Of a stretch of DNA of 64,000 bases, positions 50,446 through 59,272 are shown in pieces; position 1 is the first letter of the stretch; each line of letters starts with the position of its first letter. The position numbers were made by a program, and so were the translations under genes. The notes beneath the pieces are model-generated. The model did not search any database. It had not been told where the DNA came from and saw only the letters and a program-made list of their open reading frames with translations. The DNA comes from Streptomyces blattellae (GTDB taxonomy: Bacteria > Actinomycetota > Actinomycetes > Streptomycetales > Streptomycetaceae). The stretch is taken from assembly GCF_009709555.1 (NCBI RefSeq), contig NZ_WJBG01000130.1, positions 1-64,000 of the forward strand. The letters are read 5' to 3'.

Positions 50446-50690
50446 AGTGTCACCGTACTGACCGCGCAGATCGGCCGCGAGTTCGTGCTCCACCGTTTCC
50501 ACGGGATCCTCCTCCGGCTCGAAGGCGCCCGGCCGCACAGCGATCACCGGTACGCCGTGGGTGACCCGGGAGCGCACGGCGTACGAGCCACCCCGAAGTC
50601 GGCCTGAGTGACCACGCCGGAGGAGTCCAGGTCGATCGCGTCGATCAAGCAGCCCGGCGTCCGGCCGCGCGGCGAGACGCCCGGACGGCG
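50428..50690 (-). pseudogene. Electron transfer flavoprotein alpha subunit (FixB) remnant
   Basis: Minus-strand pieces of an ETF-alpha subunit are readable in two frames: LIDAIDLDSSGVVTQADFG, then after a frameshift GSYAVRSRVTHGVPVIAVRP followed by GAFEPEEDPVETVEHELAAD and a stop at 50428. The family's N-terminal half before this segment is missing or scrambled, and the C-terminal FAD-binding domain is absent. It lies 55 bp downstream of the acyl-CoA dehydrogenase gene on the same strand, exactly where an electron acceptor gene would be expected, so the operon once had its own ETF. Confidence 0.7.
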
Positions 50691-50743
50691 AGTCTCAGGG
50701 CGTCGGCGGCGGGCTGTTGATCCCGTCCTCCCGGCCGTCGTGA

Positions 50744-51919
50744 TCAGCGGAACGCCGCCTGGCCCGTGAGCGCCTGTCCGACGACCAGGGTGTGCATTTC
50801 ACTGGTGCCTTCGTAGGTCAGCACCGACTCCAGGTTGTTCGCGTGGCGCAGTGGCGAGTACTCCAGGGAGATGCCGTTGGCCCCGAGGATCGTGCGGCAC
50901 TCACGGGCGATGGCGAGGGCCTCGCGGACGTTGTTGAGCTTGCCGACGCTGATCTGCTCAGGCCGGATGCGGTTCTGGTCCTTGAGCCGGCCCAGGTGCA
51001 GGGCGAGCAGCGCCGCGCCGCCCACGGACACAGCCATGTCGGCGAGCTTCTTCTGGGTGAGCTGGAAGGCGCTGATCGGCTTGTCGAACTGCACCCGGGA
51101 GTCGGCGTATTCGACGGCCGCCTGGAGCGAGTCCCGGGCCGCGCCGATCGCACCGAACAGGATGCCGAAGCGGGCCTCGTTCAGGCAGGACAGCGGACCG
51201 CGCAGTCCCTCCGCGAGCGGGAGTCGTGCCGAGTCGGGCAGTCGTACGTCGTCGAAGTACAGCTCGGAGGTGATCGAGGCGCGCAGCGACATCTTCTGCT
51301 TGATGTCCTGCGTGGTGAAGCCGGAGGTGCCGCGCGGGACGAGGAAGCCGCGGATGCCGTCCTCGGTCTGTGCCCACACGGTGGCCACATCCGCGATGCC
51401 CCCGTTGGTGATCCACATCTTGGAGCCGTTCAGGATCCAGTCGCCGCCGTCGCGTACGGCCCGGGTGCGCATCCCTGAGGGGTTGCTGCCGACGTCGGGC
51501 TCGGTCAGACCGAAGCAGCCGACCGCTTCACCGGCGGCCAGCCGGGGCAGCCACTCCTGCTTCTGCTCCTCCGAACCCCACTTCCAGACGGAGAACATCG
51601 ACAACGAGCCCTGCACGGACACGAAGCTGCGGAAACCCGAGTCCGCAGCCTCCAGCTCCAGACAGGCCAGCCCGTAGCTGACGGCGTTGGTTCCCGCGCA
51701 GCCGTAGCCCTCCAGGTGCATGCCGAGGACACCCAACTTGCCCAGTTCTGGGGCGAGTTCACGGGCGAAGTGCGCGTTCTCGAACCACTCGCCGATGTGC
51801 GGTCGCACCCGGTCGGCGAGGAACCTGGCGACGGTGGCCTGGATCTCGCGCTCCTCGTCGGTGAGGACGGAAGCGATGTCGAGCAGGTCGAGGGGGTCCT
51901 TCAACGGCTTGCCGCTCAT
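50744..51919 (-). CDS. Acyl-CoA dehydrogenase, glutaryl-CoA dehydrogenase-like
   Basis: A 391-residue FAD enzyme. The FAD/substrate motifs are GCFGLTEPDVGSNPSGMRT near residue 135 and WITNGGIADVATVWAQTEDG near 170. The catalytic base Glu is in LTYEGTSEMHTLVVGQAL near the end. RFGILFGAIGAARDSLQAAV and the position of the catalytic Glu fit the glutaryl-CoA dehydrogenase branch. The ATG at 51919 has AAGGAG six bases upstream and overlaps the stop of the CoA-transferase gene (ATGA). It passes electrons to ETF, whose alpha gene next door is ruined, so a partner from elsewhere would be needed. Confidence 0.93.
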   Translation of the reverse strand: MSGKPLKDPLDLLDIASVLTDEEREIQATVARFLADRVRPHIGEWFENAHFARELAPELGKLGVLGMHLEGYGCAGTNAVSYGLACLELEAADSGFRSFVSVQGSLSMFSVWKWGSEEQKQEWLPRLAAGEAVGCFGLTEPDVGSNPSGMRTRAVRDGGDWILNGSKMWITNGGIADVATVWAQTEDGIRGFLVPRGTSGFTTQDIKQKMSLRASITSELYFDDVRLPDSARLPLAEGLRGPLSCLNEARFGILFGAIGAARDSLQAAVEYADSRVQFDKPISAFQLTQKKLADMAVSVGGAALLALHLGRLKDQNRIRPEQISVGKLNNVREALAIARECRTILGANGISLEYSPLRHANNLESVLTYEGTSEMHTLVVGQALTGQAAFR

Positions 51920-53169
51920 CTGGGGCTCCTTGGAATCATTCTCGGGTGTGCAAGGGACGGGTTCAGCAGTGACGCGATCTCTTCTGTGTGCTGGCCCAGC
52001 CGCGGCGGGGGCAGCAGGTACCGCGCGGGCGTGGCGCTCAGCGTGATGGGATGCGCGACTTGGCGCACGGGCCCGCTTCCTGGTCCTCCCGCCGTCGCGG
52101 CTGGGATCTCGACAATGCCGGGCAGGCCGAGTCGGTGAGCGAAGGCGAATGCCTCGTCGAGAGCGTTGACCGGGCCCGCCGGTACCCCGGCGGCCAGCAG
52201 GGCGGTCGACCAGTGGTCCGCGCCCTCCGCCCTGAGCAGACGGGCCAGGTTCTCCCGCAGCTCGGTGCGGTGGGCCACGCGATCGGTGTTTGCACGAAAG
52301 CGGTCGTCGGCAGCGAGACCGGGTTCCCCGACGACTGCGGCGAGCGCCGCGAACTGCTTGTCGTTGCCCACCGCGAGGGCGATCGGGCGATCGGCGGTCG
52401 GGAACGTCTCGTACGGAGCGATGCTCGGATGTGCGTTCCCGATACGTTCCGGGACGACACCGGCGACGGCGTATGCCGATGCCTGGTTGACCATCGCCGA
52501 CAGCAGCGAGCCGAGCAGGTTCACCTCCACGAGCTGTCCCCGCCCGGTGGCGTCCCGGTGCCGCAGCGCCGCGAGGATGCCGAGCGAGGCGTGCAGTCCG
52601 GTGATCACGTCGACCAGGGCCACGCCGGCCTTCACCGGTTCCCCGTCGGCGGTTCCGGTCACGCTCATCAGACCGCCGACAGCCTGCACAAGTAGGTCGT
52701 ATCCGGGGATCGCGGCGCCCGCGCCGCTGCCGAAACCGCTGATCGAGCAGTAGACCAGCCCGGGGTGGCACGCCCGGAGTTCCTCGGGGCCGAGCCCCAG
52801 CCGCTCCATCGTGCCGGGACGGAAGTTCTCCACCACCACGTCGCACTCGGCGACCAGGGCACGGGCCTGTTCCAGACCGTTCCCGGAGGCAAGGTCCAGG
52901 ACGACCGACCTCTTGTTCCGGTTGACGCTCAGGAAGTAGGTCGACGTGCCGTCGTGGCTCGCGGGCGGGTGCCAGGCCCGGGTGTCGTCCCCGATTCCCG
53001 GCCGCTCGACCTTGATCACGTCGGCCCCGAGGTCGGCGAGGAGCATGGTGGCGTACGGCCCCGCGAGAACCCGGGAGAAGTCGGCGATGCGGAGCCCTTC
53101 CAACGCGCCCCGCCCCGCTCCGTCGCGACCGCCGGCCCATCCGTCCGGCACGGTGTGCTGGGTGCTCAC
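51916..53169 (-). CDS. CaiB/BaiF-family (class III) CoA-transferase
   Basis: A 417-residue CoA-transferase that moves CoA between acyl-CoA and a free acid. The family start is GLRIADFSRVLAGPYATMLL followed by ADLGADVIKVE at residues about 25-55. The catalytic Asp is in PGYDLLVQAVGGLMSVTG near residue 165, and VALVDVITGLHASLGILAAL near 195 is also typical. The GTG at 53169 is the start (MSTQHTV). The stop overlaps the start of the acyl-CoA dehydrogenase gene. With that enzyme it probably activates a dicarboxylic acid such as glutarate to its CoA ester. Confidence 0.92.
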   Translation of the reverse strand: MSTQHTVPDGWAGGRDGAGRGALEGLRIADFSRVLAGPYATMLLADLGADVIKVERPGIGDDTRAWHPPASHDGTSTYFLSVNRNKRSVVLDLASGNGLEQARALVAECDVVVENFRPGTMERLGLGPEELRACHPGLVYCSISGFGSGAGAAIPGYDLLVQAVGGLMSVTGTADGEPVKAGVALVDVITGLHASLGILAALRHRDATGRGQLVEVNLLGSLLSAMVNQASAYAVAGVVPERIGNAHPSIAPYETFPTADRPIALAVGNDKQFAALAAVVGEPGLAADDRFRANTDRVAHRTELRENLARLLRAEGADHWSTALLAAGVPAGPVNALDEAFAFAHRLGLPGIVEIPAATAGGPGSGPVRQVAHPITLSATPARYLLPPPRLGQHTEEIASLLNPSLAHPRMIPRSPR

Positions 53170-53218
53170 GCACCCTCCTCTCTGATCGTCCCGCCCGCTG
53201 TGCGCCCGCCGGGTCCCG

Positions 53219-53653
53219 TCACCACCAGCGCTCCGGAGGCCGTACCGGCTCGGCGAGTTCGACGACGGGAACGCCCTGGCCAGAGGGGGCGACGACCCGT
53301 ACGACCGTCACCCGTGCGCCCACCGCCACCACGAAAGGTGCCGCGCCGGTGACCTGGCAGAGCAGGTTGAAGCCCTCGTCCATCGCGACGAACCACGTGT
53401 TGTGGTGGGCGTGGCCGTTGCGGCGAAGGACGACCCCGGCGCCCGCGCTGCGTTCCCTGCTGAAGGCCATGGCCCCGCAGGCACGGCAGAACGAGCGCCG
53501 GTAGGCCGGCGTGCCGCACCACCGGCAACGCTGGAAGAAGAGTTCCCGGCGCCCCGCCGGTGCGGCCGGCGAACACGTCGCGGTCACGTCGGCGGCAGCC
53601 GCGTCAGGGGTTTCCCCCAGTTCGGTGTCTTCGGGGATTTCTGTCTGGAGCAT
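53219..53653 (-). CDS. Zn-ribbon/OB-fold (DUF35) protein
   Basis: A 144-residue protein with an N-terminal zinc ribbon (QRCRWCGTPAYRRSFCRACG, cysteines near residues 43-63) and a C-terminal OB-fold (VVLRRNGHAHHNTWFVAMDE then GFNLLCQVTGA). DUF35 proteins bind acyl-CoA and partner thiolases or other CoA enzymes. The ATG at 53653 has GGGAGG five bases upstream; a start five codons earlier is possible. It is the first gene of the minus-strand CoA operon, 49 bp before the CoA-transferase gene. Confidence 0.87.
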   Translation of the reverse strand: MLQTEIPEDTELGETPDAAAADVTATCSPAAPAGRRELFFQRCRWCGTPAYRRSFCRACGAMAFSRERSAGAGVVLRRNGHAHHNTWFVAMDEGFNLLCQVTGAAPFVVAVGARVTVVRVVAPSGQGVPVVELAEPVRPPERWW

Positions 53654-54304
53654 CGCGGCCTCCCGCACGCAGTTCGGCGACCGGAAAACGGTGATCGGAA
53701 TCCGATGTCCCTCTCACCCTGGCCCTGCCGCGAATTGCCGGTCAACGACGAGATGGCGCATCTTTGTGCGCGGAAAACGTTCCATCCACCGAGGTCAGAG
53801 CGGTCGCCGCGACGTTGCTGCCACCGCCGGGCCCGCCGGCCGCGGGCACCGGCCGTCGGGTGCGTGTGGACGTACGCGACTCCGATGCGCAGCATCCAGT
53901 CGGTGTCCAGCGACGAGTACCGCGTAGGGCGGTCGGCGACGCGCGGCGGCGAGCAAGGTCGCGGTGGTCGCCGGGTAGCCGGTGGTCGGTGGTGGTTCGT
54001 CGATGAGCGGGTCGGAAGGCGAAGGCAGGCGTAAATCAGCAGGTCCAGGCACCACATGATGAGTCATCGGAGATGTCGGCCTGGATGGGTCCCAGAAAAG
54101 CACTGGTCATAGGTGTTTTCTCGGCTCGCGGTCCTTCGCGTGGACGCCCAGAGCGTCAAACGAGCGTCAAGGCCGAGAGTCCGTCCTGCTCAGGGCTGAG
54201 CAGACTGCGGCAACCGGTTCACCCGGGAATCCGCCCTCGCTCGCTGCGGACGACGACTCGTACGTCATGACCCGTGCCACGTCTCCGGCCGCCATAATGG
54301 AGTC
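53654..54304. other. Intergenic region ahead of the AbiEii island
   Basis: No recognisable gene in 650 bp; the open frames on both strands lack domains. The 21-bp direct repeat copy at 54151-54172 lies here. Codon bias is weaker than in flanking genes, which fits decayed or noncoding DNA. Confidence 0.5.
54151..54172. repeat. Direct repeat copy 1 bounding the AbiEii island
   Basis: GAGCGTCAAACGAGCGTCAAGG. A near-identical copy (19 of 21 bases) occurs at 55707-55727 in the same orientation, 1.56 kb away. Each copy is itself a doubled GAGCGTCA. Confidence 0.55.
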
Positions 54305-54697
54305 ATGACCTCCAGCCCACAGCACCCCGCACCCGCGCCGAGGGACGTCTCGGGCGAGGACGCCGAGGACCTCGCGCTGTACCGGGAGAAGTTCCGGCGC
54401 CGTCTGCCGGAGTCGCTGGACGAGTTGCGCGGGCCGACCCACGGTGTCGTGGATCTGCCGCTGCACATGGCCTGGTCCGGGATGACCTCGTACGACCTGG
54501 GCAAACCGCGCCAGCGCATGGGCCTGTACCGCACCGTCCTGCACGAGGGCCTGCACGACGACCTGCCCCGCTACCTCGACCAGGACCTGCTCCTCCAACT
54601 GTGGCCGGTGCTGCGCACCCTCGTCGGACGCACCGTGCGCGCCGTATGGGAAGACGCCTTCCCCCAGCTCGCCTCCCGCACCCGGGCAGCCGCGTGA
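54305..54697 (+). CDS. Putative antitoxin-like partner of the AbiEii toxin
   Basis: A 130-residue helical protein, not recognised as a named antitoxin. Visible parts are FRRRLPESLDELRGPTHGVV near residue 30, MAWSGMTSYDLGKPRQRMGL near 58, and TVLHEGLHDDLPRYLDQDLL near 80. There is no obvious winged-helix DNA-binding domain of the AbiEi type. The ATG at 54305 follows TAATGGAGTC. Its TGA overlaps the GTG of the nucleotidyltransferase gene (GTGA), the coupling typical of antitoxin-toxin pairs. An antitoxin role is inferred only from this arrangement. Confidence 0.75.
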   Translation: MTSSPQHPAPAPRDVSGEDAEDLALYREKFRRRLPESLDELRGPTHGVVDLPLHMAWSGMTSYDLGKPRQRMGLYRTVLHEGLHDDLPRYLDQDLLLQLWPVLRTLVGRTVRAVWEDAFPQLASRTRAAA

Positions 54698-55371
54698 CGG
54701 ACATGCCGGAGCTGCACACGCGGCTCCTGGCGGACGTGATCGCCCTCGGCGCCCCGTACCCCCTGGTCCTCACCGGCGGATACGCCGTACGGGCACACCG
54801 CCTGGTGAGCCGCCCCAGCCAGGACCTCGACGTCGCCACCGAGAACCCGGCACCCATGGCTGACATCGCCGCTACGCTCCGCGTCGGCCTGGAGTCCCGC
54901 GGTTGGAAGGTGTACGCGCTGGAGACCGCCCCGCTGTCCGCCCGCTTCACCGTGACAGACCCGGCCACCGGGCTGGAATGCGAGGTCGACATCCTCAAGG
55001 AGATCTTCTGGCGGCCGGTCACCCAGAGCGCGTACGGGCCCGTCCTCGCGGAGGAGGACGTGATCGGGACCAAGGTCCGCGCCCTCGCCGACCGCGGAGC
55101 GCCACGCGACCTGATCGACGTGTTCGCAGCGTCCCGCCGCTGGACCAATGCCGAGCTCGAGGAGTTCGGCCGCCGCCACGCCCGCGGCCGCTTCGAGCGC
55201 GAGGATCTGCAGGCCAACCTCACGGGTGCCGAGTGGACCGACGACGAAGCCTTCGCCGCCTACGGGCTCGATGACGCCACCATCACCGCTCTCCGCTCCT
55301 GGGCGGTGGAATGGGCCGATGACCTCGCGGCCCGGCTCCTGGAAGAGGCCGGTGATCCGGACATCGACTGA
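54694..55371 (+). CDS. AbiEii/AbiGii-type nucleotidyltransferase (toxin)
   Basis: A 225-residue nucleotidyltransferase-fold protein. The motif GG...D-x-D is seen in LTGGYAVRAHRLVSRPSQDL followed by DVATE near residue 20-45, and a further acidic CEVDILKEIFW near 90. Type IV toxins of this family transfer nucleotides to tRNA or other targets and block growth; some protect against phage. The GTG at 54694 overlaps the upstream stop. The C-terminal half is helical (DLIDVFAASRRWTNAELEEF). It lies in an island bounded by direct repeats and beside a defence NTPase fragment. Confidence 0.82.
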   Translation: MTDMPELHTRLLADVIALGAPYPLVLTGGYAVRAHRLVSRPSQDLDVATENPAPMADIAATLRVGLESRGWKVYALETAPLSARFTVTDPATGLECEVDILKEIFWRPVTQSAYGPVLAEEDVIGTKVRALADRGAPRDLIDVFAASRRWTNAELEEFGRRHARGRFEREDLQANLTGAEWTDDEAFAAYGLDDATITALRSWAVEWADDLAARLLEEAGDPDID

Positions 55372-55577
55372 TCACGTCCGGACCGTGGCCTGCACGACCC
55401 CCGTCCCACGCCGCAAGCTCGCTCGGACAGGGCACCCGCCCCTCGAACGTTGCCTCACGCCCGCCGTCCTTGCCGCCCCCCGAAGGCGGAGACGCCCGGC
55501 CCGAGGATCTCCTGGGCCAGGGCCTGCGACACGTGCTCGAACTCCCGGGTGCTCAGCCCGCTGAGGTTGTAATCCAC
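55372..55577 (-). pseudogene. Frameshifted N-terminal fragment of a large defence-type NTPase
   Basis: From a GTG at 55577 the minus strand reads DYNLSGLSTREFEHVSQALA then QEILGPGVSAFGG. This is the characteristic start of large actinobacterial proteins that join a restriction-like N-terminus to a STAND/AAA NTPase. A shift in a run of G then gives GGKDGGREATFEGRVPCPSE, and a second shift gives WDG-VVQATVRT before a stop at 55372. The rest of the gene is gone: the AbiEii gene lies directly beyond. Family recognition is by pattern memory. Confidence 0.65.
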
Positions 55578-55706
55578 CCCGCCATGATGCCGCCGCGGCT
55601 ATCTCCCGACCGTCCAACGCAACTTTTTGCCCGGCCGGGCCTCTGCGACCACGCCGATTCACGTGGCTTGACCAGCCTAGAAAGACGCCTGACACCCCAT
55701 CAGAAC

Positions 55707-55727
55707 GAGCGTCAAATGAGCGTCACG
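55707..55727. repeat. Direct repeat copy 2 bounding the AbiEii island
   Basis: GAGCGTCAAATGAGCGTCACG, matching the copy at 54151-54172 at 19 of 21 positions and followed by a third partial unit GAGCGTCG. Located between the NTPase fragment and the RNA methyltransferase gene. Confidence 0.55.
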
Positions 55728-55800
55728 AGCGTCGTTTCGGCGTCAAGATATCGCCCGTAACGCCCACACCGCACATCATGCGCACACATAAAACCGCAGG

Positions 55801-57132
55801 TCAGGAGCCCTTCGCGGCCGGTTCGAGGATGGCGACACACTCCACGTGATGCGTCATCGGAAACAAATCAAACGCCCGCAGCATCCGCACCCGGTACCCC
55901 CCACCCCGGAAATACCCCAAATCCCGCGCCAGCGCGGCCGGATCGCACGCCACGTACGCGATGCGGCGCGCGCCCAGTGACGACAGGTGCTCGACGGTCT
56001 TTCGGCCGGCCCCCGCGCGCGGTGGGTCGAGGACGATCAGGTCGACCTCGGTGATGCCGGTGCGCGGGAGGACCGACTCGACCTTGCCCTGCTCGATGCG
56101 GACGCGGGGGAAGTCGGCGAGGTTGTGCCGGGCGTCTTCGACCGCGCGCTTGCCGGACTCGATGCCGAGTACCGCGCCTTTCTCACCGAGGCGGTCGGCG
56201 AGCGCGCCGGCGAACAGGCCGACGCCGCAGTACAGGTCGAGCGCCATCTCGCCCTTGCGCGGGAGCAGCCCCTGCATGACCGCCGTCACCAGCGTGTCCG
56301 CGGCCTTCGGGTGGACCTGCCAAAAGCCGCCGTTGCCGACGCGGTGGGTGCGGCCGTCGGCGCGCTCGCGGACGAAGGGGCGGCCGTGGACGCGGTGGAT
56401 GCCGCCGTCCTTCTCCTCCACCCGCAGCACGGACACCGGCTTGTCCAGCTCGACGATCGGCAGCCGCGCCCCCGGCCTCGGCGTCAGGATCACCTGCCGG
56501 TCCTGCGACCCGGTCGCCGCGATCGCCTCGACGGACTCCATGCCCGTCCAGTCACGCTTCTCAATGCCCAGCTCGCTCACTCCGGGAGCCGCGATCATGC
56601 AGTGGTCGATCGGCTCCACCTCGTGCGAGCGGTGCCGGCGCAGACCCGCGCGCCCTGTGTCGGCGTCCACGGCGTACTGCACCCGCGTCCGCCACGCCGG
56701 GACCTGCCCGGCGGGCAGCTTGTCGCCCTCGGCGGGCATGACCGTGCCGTCCCAGCCCGCCTCCTCGGGCGTCAGCCCCGCGAGCCGCTGCAGCTGCTCG
56801 GCGATGACCTCGCCCTTCATCCGCCGCTGGGCGCCGGGTCTGGCGTGCTGCCAGTCGCAGCCGCCGCAGCGGTCGGGACCGGCGTACGGGCAGGGCGCCT
56901 CGACGCGGTCCCTGGCGGCCGACCGCACTTCCACCGCGTCCGCGCGCAGGAAACGGGAGCCTTCCTCGCCCTCCGTCACCCGCGCCACGACCCGCTCACC
57001 GGGCAGCGCGTGCCGGACGAACAGCACCTGGCCCGACTCGGTACGGGCGATGCAGTGCCCGCCGTGCGCGACGGGCCCGACCTCGACCTCGTACTCCTCC
57101 CCGACCAGCGACTTCTTCGGTTCTGCCTGCAT
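55801..57132 (-). CDS. TrmA/RumA-family (RNA m5U) methyltransferase
   Basis: A 443-residue SAM-dependent enzyme. An N-terminal TRAM domain (EYEVEVGPVAHGGHCIARTE, residues 13-65) leads to Fe-S cluster cysteines (APCPYAGPDRCGGCDWQHA near residue 85). The methyltransferase domain carries DLYCGVGLFAGALADRLG near 295, and the motif with the nucleophile region is LDPPRAGAGRKTVEHL near 370, followed by YVACDPAALARDL with the catalytic Cys. It probably makes 5-methyluridine in rRNA or tRNA. The ATG at 57132 is used because the longer frame upstream is membrane-like but unconserved. The APC permease gene lies 91 bp upstream on the same strand. Confidence 0.9.
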   Translation of the reverse strand: MQAEPKKSLVGEEYEVEVGPVAHGGHCIARTESGQVLFVRHALPGERVVARVTEGEEGSRFLRADAVEVRSAARDRVEAPCPYAGPDRCGGCDWQHARPGAQRRMKGEVIAEQLQRLAGLTPEEAGWDGTVMPAEGDKLPAGQVPAWRTRVQYAVDADTGRAGLRRHRSHEVEPIDHCMIAAPGVSELGIEKRDWTGMESVEAIAATGSQDRQVILTPRPGARLPIVELDKPVSVLRVEEKDGGIHRVHGRPFVRERADGRTHRVGNGGFWQVHPKAADTLVTAVMQGLLPRKGEMALDLYCGVGLFAGALADRLGEKGAVLGIESGKRAVEDARHNLADFPRVRIEQGKVESVLPRTGITEVDLIVLDPPRAGAGRKTVEHLSSLGARRIAYVACDPAALARDLGYFRGGGYRVRMLRAFDLFPMTHHVECVAILEPAAKGS

Positions 57133-57223
57133 GGCGGGGTGACTCCACAACGTCAAAGGAAAACGGGCGATCAAAGGGAACAGGAGGGACAACAGCCCAT
57201 CAGTCTACGTGCTCAGCGGCACG

Positions 57224-59272
57224 TCACTCCTTCCCGCTCGGCTCCTTCGCCCGCTGCTCCGCCGGACCACGCCGTACCGAACCCGGCGCGTTCCACTCCT
57301 GCCGCTTGCGGGCCCGCTTCCTGGCGAGTTCGGAGGACTCCAGCTGGTAGGGCACCGAGGTCACCATGATGCCGGGCGTGAACAGCAGGCGGCCCTTGAG
57401 CCGGAGCGCGCTCTGGTTGTGGAGCAGGTGCTCGTACCAGTGCCCGACGACGTACTCGGGGATGATCACCGACACGGCGTCGCGCGGCGACTCCCGGCGC
57501 ACGCTCTTGACGTACTCGATGATCGGCCGGGTGATCTCCCGGTACGGCGAGTCCAGCACCTTCAGCGGTACGTCGATCCCGCGCCGCTCCCACTCCTCGC
57601 GCAGCGCCTTCGTCTCGGCCGGGTCGACGTTGACGCTGAGCGCCTCAAGGGTGTCCGAGCGCAGCAGCTTGGCGTAGGCCAGGGCGCGCAGGGTGGGGCG
57701 GTGGATCTTGGAGATCAGGACGACGGAGTGCACGCGGGACGGCCGTACGCTGTCGTCGCTCGGGCCCTCGGGGGCGGCGAGTTCCTCGGAGACGTGGTCG
57801 TAGTGGCGGCGGATGGCCGTCATCGTCACGTAGAAGATCACCATGCCGAGCAGGGCGACCCAGGCGCCGTGGGTGAACTTGGTGACCAGGACGACGACCA
57901 GCACCAGGCCGGTGAAGAAGGCGCCGAAGGTGTTGATCGCGCGGGAGCGGATCATGTGGCGGCGCTTGGCGGGGTCCTTCTCGGTGGCCAGGTGGCGGTT
58001 CCAGTGGCGGACCATGCCGGTCTGGCTGAGCGTGAAGGAGACGAACACGCCGACGATGTAGAGCTGGATCAGCCGGGTCGAGTCGGCGCCGTAGATCCAC
58101 ACCAGCAGCATGGCCGCGCCGGCCAGCAGCACGATGCCGTTGGAGAAGGCGAGCCGGTCGCCGCGGGTGTGCAGCTGGCGGGGCAGATAGCGGTCCTGGG
58201 CGAGGATCGAGCCGAGCACGGGGAAGCCGTTGTACGCGGTGTTGGCCGCGAGGAACAGCACCAGCGCCGTGGCCGCGGCGAGCACCACGAACAGGAAGCT
58301 GCCCTTGCCGAAGACGGCCTCGGCGACCTGGGTGATCACCGGGTTCTGGACGTAGTCGGAGCCGAGCGCGACACCGTTGCTCAGCAGGTCGACGGCCGGG
58401 TTCTCGGCCATGCGCACCTTGGTCGCCATGGCCAGCGCGATGATCCCGCAGAACATGGTGACGGCGAGCAGGCCCATCATCGCCAGCGTGGTCGCCGCGT
58501 TCTTCGACTTGGGCTTGCGAAAGGCCGGGACACCGTTGGAGATCGCCTCGACACCGGTCAGCGCGGCGCAGCCGGAGGAGAAGGCGCGCAGCAGCAGAAA
58601 CACCAGCGCGAAACCCGCCAGGCCCTCGTGCTCCGCCTTGATCTCGTACGACGCCGTCGGCGCCCGCATGGAGTCGTCCAGCACCAGCCCGCGGAACGCG
58701 CCCCACACGATCATGATGAAGACGCCCGTGACGAACACGTACGTCGGGATCGCGAAGAGGTTGCCGGACTCCTTCACCCCGCGCAGGTTCATCAGCGTCA
58801 GCAGCAGGATCACGGCGATCGCGCAGAGCACCTTGTTCTCGACGACGAAGGGGATCGCGGAGCCGAGGTTCTCGATGCCGGACGAGATCGACACGGCGAC
58901 GGTGAGGACGTAGTCGACGAGCAGCGCGCTCGCGACGGTCAGGCCCGCCTTGTTGCCGAGGTTGGTGGTGGCCACCTCGTAGTCGCCGCCGCCGCTCGGG
59001 TAGGCGTGCACGTTCTGCCGGTAGGAGGCGACCACCGTGAACATCAGCACGACGACCGCACCCGCGATCCAGGGGCTGAAGTGGTATGCCGACACGCCCG
59101 CGATCGAGAGGACCAGCAGCACCTCTCCGGGCGCGTACGCCACGGAGGACAGTGGGTCGGAGGCGAAGACGGGAAGGGCGATGCGTTTCGGCAGGAGTGT
59201 TTCCCCCAGCCGATCACTGCGCAGTGCGCGCCCGATCAGAATCCGCTTGGGCACGTCGGTCAGTTTGGACAC
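57224..59272 (-). CDS. APC-superfamily permease with large cytoplasmic C-terminus
   Basis: A 682-residue transporter. About twelve membrane helices span residues 35-480 (for example GAVVVLMFTVVASYRQNVHA, SALLVDYVLTVAVSISSGIE near 110, with the family motif PLSSVAYAPGEVL near 42). A soluble C-terminal domain of about 180 residues (VLISKIHRPTLRALAYAKLL near 505) resembles the USP-like tails of some cation and amino-acid transporters. The start is a GTG at 59272 with poor ribosome site. Substrate unknown; amino acids or potassium are both plausible. It is divergent from the small gene at 59500. Confidence 0.88.
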   Translation of the reverse strand: MSKLTDVPKRILIGRALRSDRLGETLLPKRIALPVFASDPLSSVAYAPGEVLLVLSIAGVSAYHFSPWIAGAVVVLMFTVVASYRQNVHAYPSGGGDYEVATTNLGNKAGLTVASALLVDYVLTVAVSISSGIENLGSAIPFVVENKVLCAIAVILLLTLMNLRGVKESGNLFAIPTYVFVTGVFIMIVWGAFRGLVLDDSMRAPTASYEIKAEHEGLAGFALVFLLLRAFSSGCAALTGVEAISNGVPAFRKPKSKNAATTLAMMGLLAVTMFCGIIALAMATKVRMAENPAVDLLSNGVALGSDYVQNPVITQVAEAVFGKGSFLFVVLAAATALVLFLAANTAYNGFPVLGSILAQDRYLPRQLHTRGDRLAFSNGIVLLAGAAMLLVWIYGADSTRLIQLYIVGVFVSFTLSQTGMVRHWNRHLATEKDPAKRRHMIRSRAINTFGAFFTGLVLVVVLVTKFTHGAWVALLGMVIFYVTMTAIRRHYDHVSEELAAPEGPSDDSVRPSRVHSVVLISKIHRPTLRALAYAKLLRSDTLEALSVNVDPAETKALREEWERRGIDVPLKVLDSPYREITRPIIEYVKSVRRESPRDAVSVIIPEYVVGHWYEHLLHNQSALRLKGRLLFTPGIMVTSVPYQLESSELARKRARKRQEWNAPGSVRRGPAEQRAKEPSGKE

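Noticed and set aside
50005-50607. Open frames of about 130-180 codons around 50.0-50.6 kb
   Set aside because: They cross a strong terminator and the ETF-alpha remnant; no domain could be read in these frames.
53764-54103. Open frames on both strands between DUF35 and the AbiEii pair
   Set aside because: No recognisable domain, weak codon bias and no ribosome sites; treated as noncoding or decayed.
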